64,000 bases of DNA, taken from assembly GCA_036924285.1 (NCBI GenBank), contig JAYKYS010000006.1:21984001-22048000 (forward strand). Reading direction: 5' to 3'. Shown here in pieces: positions 34,194 through 44,864 of this stretch. The DNA is from Asterella californica (lineage: Eukaryota; Streptophyta; Marchantiopsida; Marchantiales; Aytoniaceae). Position numbers and translations under genes: made by a program. The number at the start of each line of letters is the position of its first letter. Position 1 is the first letter of the stretch. Below the pieces are notes generated by a model. That model had not been told where the DNA came from and did no database searches. It saw only the letters and a program-made list of their open reading frames with translations.

Positions 34194-36060
34194 TTATGGG
34201 ACTTTTTCTCGTACCTTCTCCAAATCCAATGCTATTACCACCATGTGAACAGCCAAGTAGAACTCTTCTTGGTCTGGATCCTTGATATGAGAAGGATCTC
34301 CAGCGTCCGAAGACATGGCTGTAGGGGCGAGGACTGGTGTATGACCATAGAGTGTCTTCAGGCCTTCAATCTGCATGTCCAAGTACTTGAACATGCTGTC
34401 TTTGCATTCTAACAACTTGATCTTGGAGGCAACATCCCAAGTTCGAGTTAAGATGAGAAGCTTCTTCTCGGCTGTGAAGTTGAACTTCTTCTTTAGAGAC
34501 TCTCCCATCTGTTTCATGACCTCCCTGGTTTGATATTTTGCTTCCAGTCGCTACTTCTTCTCTTTGACAGCCTTGGATTCTACAACGTCCCACTGGTCAC
34601 TCCAAGTCTTCTTCTCAAACACCATGTAAACTAGTTTGTCTTGGATCATCAAGACATCATGCTCCTTTTGTCGAAGTTGCATCTGCAAGTCCTGGTGGGT
34701 CTTCCGGAGTTGAGCCATCTCCTTAGCAGAAGCGGTAGCTTCTACTTTATACATGTTTGCTAACCTCTCAGTAGTGCGGATACCGCTTCTGCTTTATATC
34801 TGTTTGCTAACCTCTTAGTAGTGCGGAGGTTGATTTCTAGAGCTTCCACCCGCTCTGTATGAGCTTCTTCCTGCTGCATCAAGTTCCGAAGACCAAATCT
34901 GGGCTGAAGAGGCTTCTCTTGGGCTCTAGTCCGCTTTTCCATCATCTCCTTGGTTGACTAGATCTCGGCCCTGAACTCCTCCAGTCTTCTCCAAGCGGAA
35001 GCAAGGTTCATGTCGACATATTGATCCTTGGAAGCTTCTCTATCTTCCTGCGATTCTTCTACCTCTTCCATCATGGTTGTTCTCTCTTTTGTGCTTGGGA
35101 ACATATCACCAGTAATATTCTCCTTGGTGGGAGGTTTCCTCTTACAGCAGAGATATGATACCTATCTCCCGGACGTTCTGTCTCTATTTCTACATAGTCA
35201 CATGTCGCAGTTGAGATGTCCACTTGGTTTCTGTCTTCTTGAGTCTTCGAAAGACTCCCTAGGTCTCAGGAATCGACTTCTTGGTAGATCGAGTGCCGAG
35301 GGTGTCTTCCTGAGACTCTGACTCAGAATCGGAATGGATGACGTGATAAGAAGTGCGTGTCCTCAAAATACTCCTAAGTCTCATCCTCCTTGGTGACGAC
35401 GCGTCTTTTGTGCCGTTAGAATCACTTGTCTGGTTGGTGATCTTCTTCGAGGTTGTGCCTGGTCCTCCCTTAGGCACTAAAATTTGAGGAGAAGGTATAG
35501 TATCGGCCAAGCTCTCTTCCTTTGAAGACTCCTCCTTCACTCCCGGTGGTCTTCCTGGTCCATACTTGATTAACTTATTCTCCTTCAAGTCCCCTTGAGA
35601 CACATACAAGTAGCAGAAGAAGGGGGTGTCGACCTATTGGGATGCCCAAATAAGTTAGCTCCGTATGCACATATGCATGAAAAAAGACGTCCCAATTAAC
35701 AACTTCTCCCGCCCAGACGGCTTCCAAGAATTCCACATCCTGATCTCCTAAGTACTTGACCTTCTGAGCTTTCCCCTTAAGAAAAAGGTGAAGGTAGAGT
35801 GAAGTCGCTCCTGATAAGTTTCCACCTTCCAGCCATTTCTTCATGTCTATCTTCCAAAAAGAGACAGGTAGTACTTCTGGATACATGCCATTTCTCTGAA
35901 ATGACTGAGGAGATTTTATCTTTCTCCAGTTCATACCTCGGTTCTCAATTTTTGATTGATGGAATGCTTCCTCCACCACTGTATGTTCCATAGTGCCGGT
36001 CTTCCTCTCGTCACTCTTGCCTTGGCGAGTACACGTTTTTGGGGAGGTATGACTGACCAA
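34194..36060 (-). pseudogene. Broken coiled-coil gene of unknown function
   Basis: Minus-strand open segments read as one protein with frameshifts and stops. Segment 36060-35575 contains EEAFHQSKIENRGMNWRKIK, then VSFWKIDMKKWLEGG and DVEFLEAVWAGEVVNWDVFF. It continues with a frame change into 35609-35259, an acidic and Ser-rich linker ending near RTRTSYHVIHSDSESESQED. Segments 34945-34760, 34754-34551 and 34517-34194 are rich in Glu, Lys and Gln with heptad-like spacing (AKEMAQLRKTHQDLQMQLRQ), so a coiled coil is likely. A short duplication at about 34737-34830 repeats the ATGTTTGCTAACCTCT phrase. No enzyme motif is seen. Its setting among transposons suggests a mobile-element or captured gene of unknown role. 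Confidence 0.5.
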
Positions 36061-37585
36061 ACTTCTTCCAACAGACTCTGGTCAGCAAGATTTCAGTTCC
36101 AATTGAAGAAGTCAAGGCTCAACTCCTTAATGAAGGGTTTGGCTGTGCTCAGCTCCGCTTGGGATAACACAAGATCTCGAGGATGCATGGTAGTCATACC
36201 AAAGCTTCTGATGCACTATACAAGACATGATTGTTGTGAGCCTAGGCTCAATCCTTACCGAGTTCTCGCAGTTCAAAGTTCACTCTCAGAAGATGAGTTT
36301 AGTCTTCCGGAAGACAACGATTCTATTTTTCGGAATTCTAAGAGAACTTCTTGATAGCATCATGTCTTCTAATCTACATCTACCCAGTTCTAACTAAGCA
36401 AGGCATGCCATGGATTCCTAAGGAGACAATTCACCTTGCAATTCATTCTACTTCCTAGCAGAAGATAAAGAGTTATCCGAGAAGAGAGTCATATGGAATG
36501 GTCAGAAGAAGTTTGTGGGCTCTTGCGGTGACAATTACCTCCAAGAAGACTTCAGGATAAATGACTCCTTCAAAAGATCTTCCACATCTAGGCTTCTTAT
36601 CACTGGTCTCATCTCTCTTCTGGCCACCTGCGTGCAATTCTATCCTCATAATAAACACTAAACTTCATCTTGTTGAGGTTTTGAGCACTCGCACTCTATC
36701 TTTTGACTTCTCATCCCACATACACCTTCAGAAGAAGCTTGCTGCGTAAATGGAGGACATGACTGTAAGCCAGCCTGTCTCTCATCCAGAGGTAACTCAG
36801 ATGACTAGGATTATTAATACACCATGATTACAAAGATTCAGTTACACACATGCTCACTTCACTCAACTCTATGACTCGTATGATCACATCGGTCGCTCTA
36901 ATAGAGTTCATGCAAACAAGTTTTAATCCCGCTCTCAACATTGCATCGTATAATACTCAAGGGCTCTCAAGGTCTCCAATACTCATTTTACTCATAGATA
37001 GGAAAATGAGAGTGTCTTCCACCCTCTCAACTCCTCCTTATATATTCTACAACTTCTTACCGTGGTAACTTTCACTAAGTTCTCGTTATCTCATGGTAAG
37101 TACGCAATCCAAAATAGTGAAAATTCTAAAGACTACTAAGACTTAAGAATAGCACCCACATTACTTGTTCTATTTTACTAAAGTAAGAGATTCGTCTACT
37201 TTAGCTTTTCTAAAGTGTTAACTTTTCATACTACTTAGTAGAAAGACGACAACAAACTAATACGTCTTTTGAGGAGCATCTTTAGATATTTGTGCATGAC
37301 TTTCATCATGCATCCCATCAGCGATGATAAAAAAAGTTACATACTTTTGAGAAGCATATTTAGAGCTCCGCACTTGTCACATAGTGTCATAGTGAAACCT
37401 CTAATAGTTTCCTCAACTTAGTTATAACTATCTCAGCTAGTTATGCCTAGTTTTGATCACTCTAGATTTAGATCTTCAAACTAAAATAATCTATAAGATA
37501 GTTATATCTAATGAAATTTATATAAGAAAACACACAAATAATGAGATACTTGTGGTGTGATATTTACTCCCAGACTTAATTTTCA
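36061..37585. other. Unassigned sequence between the coiled-coil gene and Ty3 pol
   Basis: No gene is recognised. The part next to 37585 lies 3' of the minus-strand Ty3 pol, so it should contain that element's LTR if one survives; I could not delimit it. Confidence 0.4.
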
Positions 37586-37589
37586 CTCC

Positions 37590-39850
37590 GTCCTCAGAGT
37601 GAAGTATCACGTTGATGAAACTTCTTCAGCTTGTTGTGGTTCACTCGGTCGAAGAACGTACGACTCCTTTCTTGAAGATCATAGGTATCATTACTCCACA
37701 CTTTGGAGATGATGAAAGACCCAAAATATCGACGTAAGAACTTCTTTTGAACTCGCTTGTGTCTAATAGCATCTCATAATATCACCCACTCATCTTTCTG
37801 AAATGGCTGTAACTTTGTTTTGTTCTTCATCAAGTGCTTGTCAGTACTCTTCTTCTGTTCTAGCTGAGCCATCTCAATTCGTTGAGCTGCATTGTCTCTA
37901 TTCTCCTCTAGCTTCAACAAGGTTTCTCCTCTCTCCTTCTCAACTGTTTGGTCACCCTTTCTCTTCAATCCAGCTTGCAAGGTTTGAAAGGTGGTTAAGT
38001 CAAACTAGATTGGTACTCTAGATTCCAACCCATACAGCATCTTGAAAGACGAAGATCCCATAGACGTCTTCATTGTTGTACGATACTCCCATAAAATTGC
38101 ATGAAGACGCTTGTCTTAGTTGTGTTTGACCCCTTCCATATCAGCATCCTTTGCTAACATTTGACACAAGGTAAAGTTTGTCTTCTCTATCAAACCGTTT
38201 GAACTAGGTTTATATGAAGTAGTAACCCTTTGAGAAATGGAGAAGTGTATGCACATAGCAATAGTCATACCACTCACAAATTCTCGACCCCTACCAAAAA
38301 CTAACTCCAAGAGACATCCAAACCTAGTAATGATCCGTTCGTAGAGAAATCTATCCACCTCAACTTCTCCAATAGTTACAAGAGATTTAGCTCCTACCCA
38401 CGTTGTAAAGTAATAAGTTGCTACAACAATATACTTATTGTTGCGAGAAGTGCGATTCAAAGGTCCAACAAATCTATTCCCTATTTCTCGAAAAGTCCAA
38501 GAACCGGAATAGACCTAAGAGGAGTAGAAACACTAGATTTGATAGCGAAACCTTGACAAACATCACAAGTTTTACAATACGTCAAGCAATCTCTAAACAT
38601 CCCCTTCCAATGATATCTTACGTCAAGTATCTTGTGGGCTGTCAACTTGCTTGTAAAATGTGCTCCACATACTAGACCGTCATGGAATTCTTCCATGAGT
38701 CGTAAAGACTCCTCCTTGCACGCAACTCTTCTCAAGACTCCATCAACTCCTTCAAAGAATAACACACCTTCCACCACCGTGTAGAGTTGACTTCATTTCA
38801 TCAAAACCTTCTTCTCTCTGGTCCGCATCTCGTCTGGACAGTAATAATAGAGTTGTTCATCAATACCATCAAATCTTCATCAGAAAAAGTGTCATCCATC
38901 GGCTTCTCTCCATCGTCATCGTAGCCTCTAGAAAGCAAATCTGCATTTGCGTGCTCTTTTTCTAGTCGATCGTAGATCTCATACTCTGACAATAAGAACT
39001 TCCACCTTGCTAATCGTCCTTCGGCCATAAGTTTATTGAAGATGTATTTCAGTGTCTTATGATCGATAACGATAGTGCACTTGCCTCCTATGAGATAATG
39101 TCAAAATTTTCTCAAAGCATAGATCACTGTTAATCCTTCTCTCTCTGTCACAAAATAATTTCTCTCTGTCTTGATCATTTGCCGACTAGCATACGCATGA
39201 TCTGTACTTTCAACATCATACTGACTTAAAGTACATCCTACTGCTATATTTAAAGCATCTATATATAAAATAAATTGTTTATTTCAATTGGACTTCACCA
39301 AGATTGGAGCTGAAGTAAGAGCTTTCTTCAGTTCTTCCAATGCAGCTAGAGCTTCTTCATCTCTTAAATTCAACACGTAATCTACTCTTTTCTTCAGATA
39401 TACAATCAAAGCATATGCTTTATGTGAGAACGAGAATATAAACTTTCGATAATATCCCACTATACCTAAAAACTGATGTAGCTTAGTGAGTATACTAGGA
39501 AAAGTGAGCTCTAAGATCGTCTGCATTTTCTCTAGATCTACTGCAATGCCGTCCTTGGATATGATATGACTCAAAAGTAACCTTTCCTCACACCCAAAAA
39601 TAAATTTCTTTGGATTGAGAGATGCATCTGCTACATCTAAACATTCTAAGACATTCACAACGTGTTCAAAATGCTTCTCCCTACTCCTGTAAACCCAAAA
39701 GTCATCTATAAAATCTCTCACAAACTTTCCTAAGAAAAGTTCGAACACTTTATTCATAAATCTTTGACACGCCGTAGGAGCATTACACAGATACAAATGG
39801 CATGACTCGAAATGCAAACTTACTCCACGGAGTAGTGAAAATAGTCAGGT
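37590..39850 (-). pseudogene. Ty3/gypsy pol remnant: RT, RNase H, integrase; RT cut by the inverted-repeat arm
   Basis: Reading down the minus strand, RT starts abruptly at about 39847 with FTTPWSKFAFRVMPF. It continues after a stop with CNAPTACQRFMNKVF, the active-site variant FIDDFWVYR, and HQFLGIVGYYRKFI (39817-39284). RNase H follows with EREGLTVIYALRKF and the IDHKTLKYIFNK stretch (about 39160-39030), then HANADLLSRG. The integrase zinc-binding part at 38777-38481 has HDGLVCGAHF and CKTCDVCQG. The DDE core at 38460-38116 shows GREFVSGM and SSNGLIEKTN. The C-terminal region reads LEENRDNAAQRIEMAQ and reaches about 37590 with KVWSNDTYDLQ. Stops and frameshifts throughout. The missing upstream part of RT coincides with the edge of the left arm. 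Confidence 0.88.
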
Positions 39851-39997
39851 GTTAATGTTCCGGGGCAATTTGGATTTGGAAGATTTCCGGATGAAAGCAG
39901 ACAGTTACGATCTAGCAGCGAAAACAGTTTACTAAGTGTCAGGAAGTTGGATATGGACTGTCGTAAGTCTTGTGTTTGCCTGGTGTTGTAATTGCAG

Positions 39998-40055
39998 GCT
40001 CCCAGACTTCGGAGGAGTCGGAGCAAGCGGTCAACCAAATTGCAGTATCATGTGA
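39998..40055 (+). pseudogene. Orphan copy of the PEX19 last exon
   Basis: 58 bp preceded by the same acceptor context (TTGTAATTGCAG) as the real exon at 53724-53667. It encodes LPDFGGVGASGQPNCSIM and a stop; the real exon has Ala-Gly where this has Ala-Ser. The farnesylation box CSIM is intact. No other PEX19 exon lies upstream of it on this strand, where Ty3 pol is found instead, so it cannot make PEX19 on its own. Confidence 0.9.
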
Positions 40056-42048
40056 TAGGAACTCAGGATTGTCTGCGATCAGCTGTTGGCCTTTCCTTTC
40101 ATCTGCTAGCAGGTGTTCCTGTTAGCCAATTAAAGGCGAGAAACTGGTGTTCTTTTCCAGTGATGTCCACACTGTAGGAGTAGTAGGAGTTTATTCTGGG
40201 GCGGAAAGAGGAGGTGTTATTATGTTACTGGGGAGTATCCAAGCTTAACATCTCACGGTAACACCTTCTGGCCACTTCGAAACATAGTTTCCCGTCACAG
40301 TTGTTCGAGATAGTTTCTTTATTACCTTTATGGATAGACCCTAGTAGCCCATGTGAGTTGATAGAGAGTAAAATTAGGTTCAAGCATGTAGGAAGTGTTC
40401 TTTGCACTCCACAAGTGGAGCAAACTCGATTATAAATTGTAATCGCAGAATCGGGTTGTACCATGAGAAAGGAGTTGGTGAAGAGGAGAATATTACTCTT
40501 GTTGGTTCAGATGAGAAAGCTACTGATCTGAGTGATGTTCGCTTGTAGGGTAACACATGTAGCATGTACAGTCAGTATCCGGGTTGGCTGTTCATGGCAG
40601 CGGAGCTAAATTTGATGCACATCAGTATTGAGTTTCAGTTGGAATGTATTGCCATCTTCGGTATCTGTTACTGGATAAATGGAGTGGATAAATGCCGACG
40701 ACCTTCTTCGTTGACAGTGCAGACGTGAACTTGGGGACCTGCTGTAAACCATGATACTTTCTCCAAAATCTCAGTGTCGTTGACAGAACTCGTTCGAACT
40801 GAGAGAAATGCATCATTTTCATTTCAAACAAAGAATGTGAATAATTGAGTATCTGTAAGTTCTGTTTCCTATCGTGGCTATCTGTTGGAGGCAGTAGGTA
40901 GACTAAAACTATGGTAAAACTCATGTGATCTTTCTGTAGTGTTACAGTAGCTCTTTCCCAAGTTAAGTCTTCAGGAAGCCGGTCTAGTACCTTGAAAGTG
41001 AAACAATAATAGTAAGTACCAGCTTGCAGGGCTTGTTATCATTCTGTTAATGTTAAGAGGAAGTACAAATAAACAACCGTCTTTAAACCGAAAATTCACT
41101 TGTATTGAAGCCGTCCATACCTCGGCAAGTACACGCACTACCAGGGTACTTGGAACAGCTTACGTTTCTCGTTCATAACGCAGTTCACCAATCTTCCCCT
41201 GCAGCTGAGCACGAGAGGAGAATAACAGGTGAAGCGAGTTGAAGGTATAGTATGATCTGAAACAAAGCGTTTGCGCTCCTGCTTTCTCAGAGAACCGAAA
41301 TTTGGCTCAATTGAATTGGCCGCTGGACCTCCGGTTCAGAATTCTGTTTTTCGTACCTCCCGAACTCATACGTCTCCCGTAGGACAGGGAACAACTGTTA
41401 AAGTTTCGAGGTTGACAAATCGATCATTATGAATCGTGAAACCTGAATTGCCGTCACGAGCACTATCTCACATCACACACAAACTCTCAGCGTAAGGTAT
41501 GAGACAATGGGCAGTCGAATCCGAGTCGTTCTAAAATCGAACGATGCAGAGAGTATATGTGTTCCCTAATTCCGTATTATTTCTAACAGGATACTACGTG
41601 ACAGATCGACAAGCCATCGATAAAAGAGAGAAACTTGAGCCGCAGGATGGCTAGAGACTTCAGTCTGAATGGTGGGATGGTTGGGGTTCGACGGACGCTG
41701 ACAGTTCGATTCATTGCGCAGAATGTCGCACTAGCTACCTGACACCGGAACCAAGAGAATGTTACCAGGAATTTTATCTCTTACTAAGAAAACTGATAGT
41801 TCTGTAAACGTCGAGGTGAAGCTTAGATCCGGCTTCTTTTCCTGTAGCCAGTTTTTCTCTCAAGAGGAAGCCGGTGAGTAGAGACATTGATGTGCATCGG
41901 TCTGCGTCATCCGGGAGAGATCCAGGTACTCGACACTACGGTAGTCTTTGGAGTGCTTTCGCCCTGTAGCTGGGACGTCGACACGTGTGAACGATAGCAA
42001 AGGTACATGAGTACAAACCATAAATTGTGCGCCGTCATGTACGGGTTG

Positions 42049-42056
42049 TATATAAA
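42049..42056 (+). promoter_or_regulatory. TATA box of the left-arm U6 gene
   Basis: TATATAAA begins 30 bp upstream of the first base of U6, the usual placement for plant Pol III U6 promoters. I could not find a good match to the angiosperm upstream sequence element at the expected distance. Confidence 0.8.
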
Positions 42057-42078
42057 CAGCCGGAGCACCTTCTCTCTC

Positions 42079-42098
42079 GTCCCTTCGGGGACATCCGA

Positions 42099-42130
<32 letters not shown>

Positions 42131-42180
42131 GGCCCCTGCGCAAGGATGACACGCACAAATCGAGAAATGGTCCAAATTTT
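42079..42180 (+). ncRNA. U6: U6 spliceosomal snRNA (left arm)
   Basis: A full-length 102-base U6 RNA. The 5' stem-loop is GTCCCTTCGGGGAC, followed by the ACAGAGA box (GATACAGAGAAGATTAGC) that pairs with the 5' splice site. The U4/U2-pairing region and internal stem-loop run over GGCCCCTGCGCAAGGATGAC, ending GAAATGGTCCAAATTTT. The T7 run at 42177-42183 is the Pol III terminator. No substitution from the conserved plant U6 is apparent. The same RNA is present in the right arm. Confidence 0.98.
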
Positions 42181-42183
42181 TTT
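42177..42183 (+). terminator. Pol III T-run after left-arm U6
   Basis: Seven T residues at the 3' end of the U6 sequence, sufficient for Pol III termination. Confidence 0.9.
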
Positions 42184-42582
42184 GGCAATCTTCACACCTA
42201 GCAGCAGTGGTCCCTCGCTGCTTCTTCTTCCCATCCATTCCTTCGGGCTATCATTTCCACGCGACTCTTTGCCCGCTCTCTCCTGGAGCGCAGTAAAAGA
42301 CAAGTAGTAAGTAAGTGAAGGAAAGACCGACGCAGTCTTTTCATTTATTTAGATGATGTCCTGAAACGTCATATCTTGTCGAGTTTAGAGTGAGCCTTAG
42401 AGCTCTCTTTTCGCCTTCTTCTCCTAAATCGTTCATGCAAATGGTAGGCAAAATACCTCGACGAGAAGAGAACCTATTCGAACTCCATCGCCTTGCCTCA
42501 CTGTGTCTGCCAAGTAAATTTTATCCAGGTTCTTTACTCAACTGCAATGGAATCATCTGGGTAACCAGACAATAAGAATAAT

Positions 42583-42875
42583 AGGGGGTGTTACGGTTAA
42601 AATCTTTTTGAAAGATTCTTTACTTGCGAGAAGGAGTTACGACTTCCGTCAGGATTATGTGGATGCTTTTTTACAGAGCTCTCGTCCGTTTTGTCCATAT
42701 ACAGAAATCTACTTTCCATACTAATGATTCCAGGTGCCAGTGACTACAAATAATTATTAAAGACACAGTAATCTCATTACATCAGTGCAACTCAAACCGA
42801 ACCGCAGTTCAGTATAAAACTAGCCGTTCAAAAATTCTGGATTTTCTCTATTTCTACTGAACTTTAACACCCCCT
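42583..42875. mobile_element. Candidate MITE with AGGGGGTGTTA terminal inverted repeats
   Basis: The left end AGGGGGTGTTACGGTTAAAA and the reverse complement of the right end, AGGGGGTGTTAAAGTTCAGT, share an 11-base terminus plus GTT. The element is about 293 bp and noncoding. It is also present in the right arm at the mirrored position (about 50828-51119), so it predates the duplication. Target duplications are not obvious. A related end occurs near 62560. Confidence 0.5.
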
Positions 42876-44090
42876 GGATCGAACTAGTTCATCCCAGTAC
42901 AAATGAAATACCTCTCGATACAGTACTGTATAATCTTCCACCTCTTTCCTTACTATGTTTCTCGTTGAAACAAATGCCTTGAAATTGCATGCATTTTTTG
43001 TTCCTCGAGTTCTGTAAGCAGTCTGTGTTCCCAAAGAAAGTTAAACGAGCGGGGGAGTGGCTCTTTTACAGGAGCGCGGATTGGAGAAGCGAGTCAGGGC
43101 TTGTCAATTTGAAGCTGAAAAAATTTGCATCCCTAGCGAGGTGGGGAAGTTCGGGACGAAAGGAGACAAGCGATAGAAACGTAGAGAAATTCCGTTACGC
43201 GACTCGTCTCTGTATTGTCGTTGGTAAGTAGGTAGTCTCTCTGATGCGACTGTACGATTTGAGGGGTCTAGTATATATGGATGCATATTCAGGTTAAATT
43301 CTAAAATTTGGAAAGCTTTTGTTCGTTTTCTTTTATTGTTAAATATATGCATGTTATATATATTAAGTTTTGGAGTAAATAAATATAAAAATTTAAATTT
43401 TTGTAAATATTAAATAATAATAAAATTGAGAAATGCAAGAAGATCCATAGAGATAACTCATATGCCAAGAGCACACACATGCGCTTCTAAAAGTATAAGT
43501 GAGATAGCTTGATATCCTAAAATTTATTATCTAACCTTTCTCAACGTTAAGTAATAAATGGAACATGCTGCACTCTTACATCCAAGATGATTAAAGACTA
43601 ACAAACAAACCTCCTTTCATGCTACTAACGTTAACAAAACCACCTGCTGAAAACTGAAAACTGGTAACATCATCGACGATGGGAGAGGTGACTCTTCATG
43701 CTTCAAGCACTAGCTAGAGGGTAAAGCTCGTTCAAGGAATTACATATAGAGTTGATGGATGAAAATCTTTCGGTATTTACTTGGATCTCGTGTATTGATA
43801 TCAACTTTATCTTGTAAGACAAAGATCCAAGGTTTTATCTCTATTTGGGGACATCAATGTGATAACATATTTGTTGAGTCTCTAAGAATTTCTGTCAGAA
43901 AATTATCAGTGATAATAAACGTTATGTTCCATTCTCAATTGGTCCGCTACAATTTCGAGTGCGGTGAAGTCTTGTGAAAACAATGTTTTTCTTTTGGCAA
44001 CTTGTCATGTCTAAATAAACTTGAAACTTTTGTCTCTCGCAGGAATACTGTATAAAGTTTTGAAACTTTTATAAGTCCTCTATTATTAAT

Positions 44091-44390
44091 CACTTGTCCA
44101 ACTGTGATATTAATTTTCTGAGCAGTCACATCTTCAACCACATCATATCCCGCTTGAGAAGACGAAATAGTGAAATCCATCATCTCCAGCTTTCTTCTTG
44201 ACTCTCTTGGTGTACTCAGAAAATTACTCAAGCGAGTACTTCTACTTGGTGACTCTTCCATAAAAATCGGTTCATAAAAAATTCGAGTTCTTTTTCTTTC
44301 TTCAGCTAGAAGCTCCACCGGTGCATGAGAAGAGTTCGAGCTCTCTCTCTTCTCATAGATGAGATCTCGCATTACATCGATAGTAGCCAC
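44091..44390 (-). pseudogene. Retroelement coding fragment truncated by the left arm
   Basis: The frame from 44390 reads basic, Ser-rich sequence, then GYDVVEDVTAQKINITVGQV, a segment I associate with the region between gag and protease of bryophyte Ty3 elements (recalled, not searched). It breaks off at about 44090 where the left arm begins. The Ty3 pol on the other side of the arm is in the same orientation, so both may be halves of one element. Confidence 0.5.
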
Positions 44391-44864
44391 TCTCTTGTCT
44401 CGTGCTTGGATGGATTTCCTCCACCTACATTCATTCTAACTGTTTCAACATCTCTTGCTCCGTTGTTATGACAATTTCATTGGAAACAGAGAACCTCCAT
44501 AAGTCCAGCATGTGATTCCTGCAAAATTACCTTGGTTGTCTCTATACTTATCTTGATTTCCTCGGTTGGGATGTTGTCATAACCACTTTGACCTCCTCCT
44601 CTTTCTTTGTTCCTCCATTCTCGTGACTGCACTATGTTTATCTCGAGATCAACAAGAGTATCGGTGATGCTTTTCAACTCGACATGAAAACTTGAAGTGA
44701 CAATAGACATTGTTGTAGGGACAAATGGTCTTGGCACCACTACTGGAGTAGGAGCTGACGTTGAAGCAATCACCAATTGTGATGGTGCAGATGCTATCGT
44801 TGTGATTACACCAAGAGTCGCAGTCGACATCAAAGCGACATGATGAGATAGGATGAGATCGTTT

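Larger units (their letters stand above)
39870..44090. repeat. Left arm of a 4.2-kb inverted duplication
   Basis: The sequence matches the reverse complement of about 49615-53850 nearly base for base. It carries a copy of the PEX19 last exon (39998-40055), a U6 snRNA gene (42079-42180) and a putative TIR element (42583-42875). The outer end (39870-40120) is the most diverged and has lost a stretch of about 20 bp next to GCTAGCAG relative to the right arm. The inner end stops at about 44090, just inside a retroelement coding frame. Open frames within the arm have no recognised product apart from the PEX19 exon. Confidence 0.95.

Noticed and set aside
40225..40924. Open frames of 79 and 100 codons in the left arm, also present in the right arm
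   Set aside because: Their conservation is explained by the recent duplication; they carry changed residues without any sign of coding constraint or known domains.
42011..42024. Upstream sequence element of the U6 promoter
   Set aside because: The sequence at the expected distance from the TATA box does not match the angiosperm consensus well enough to call.
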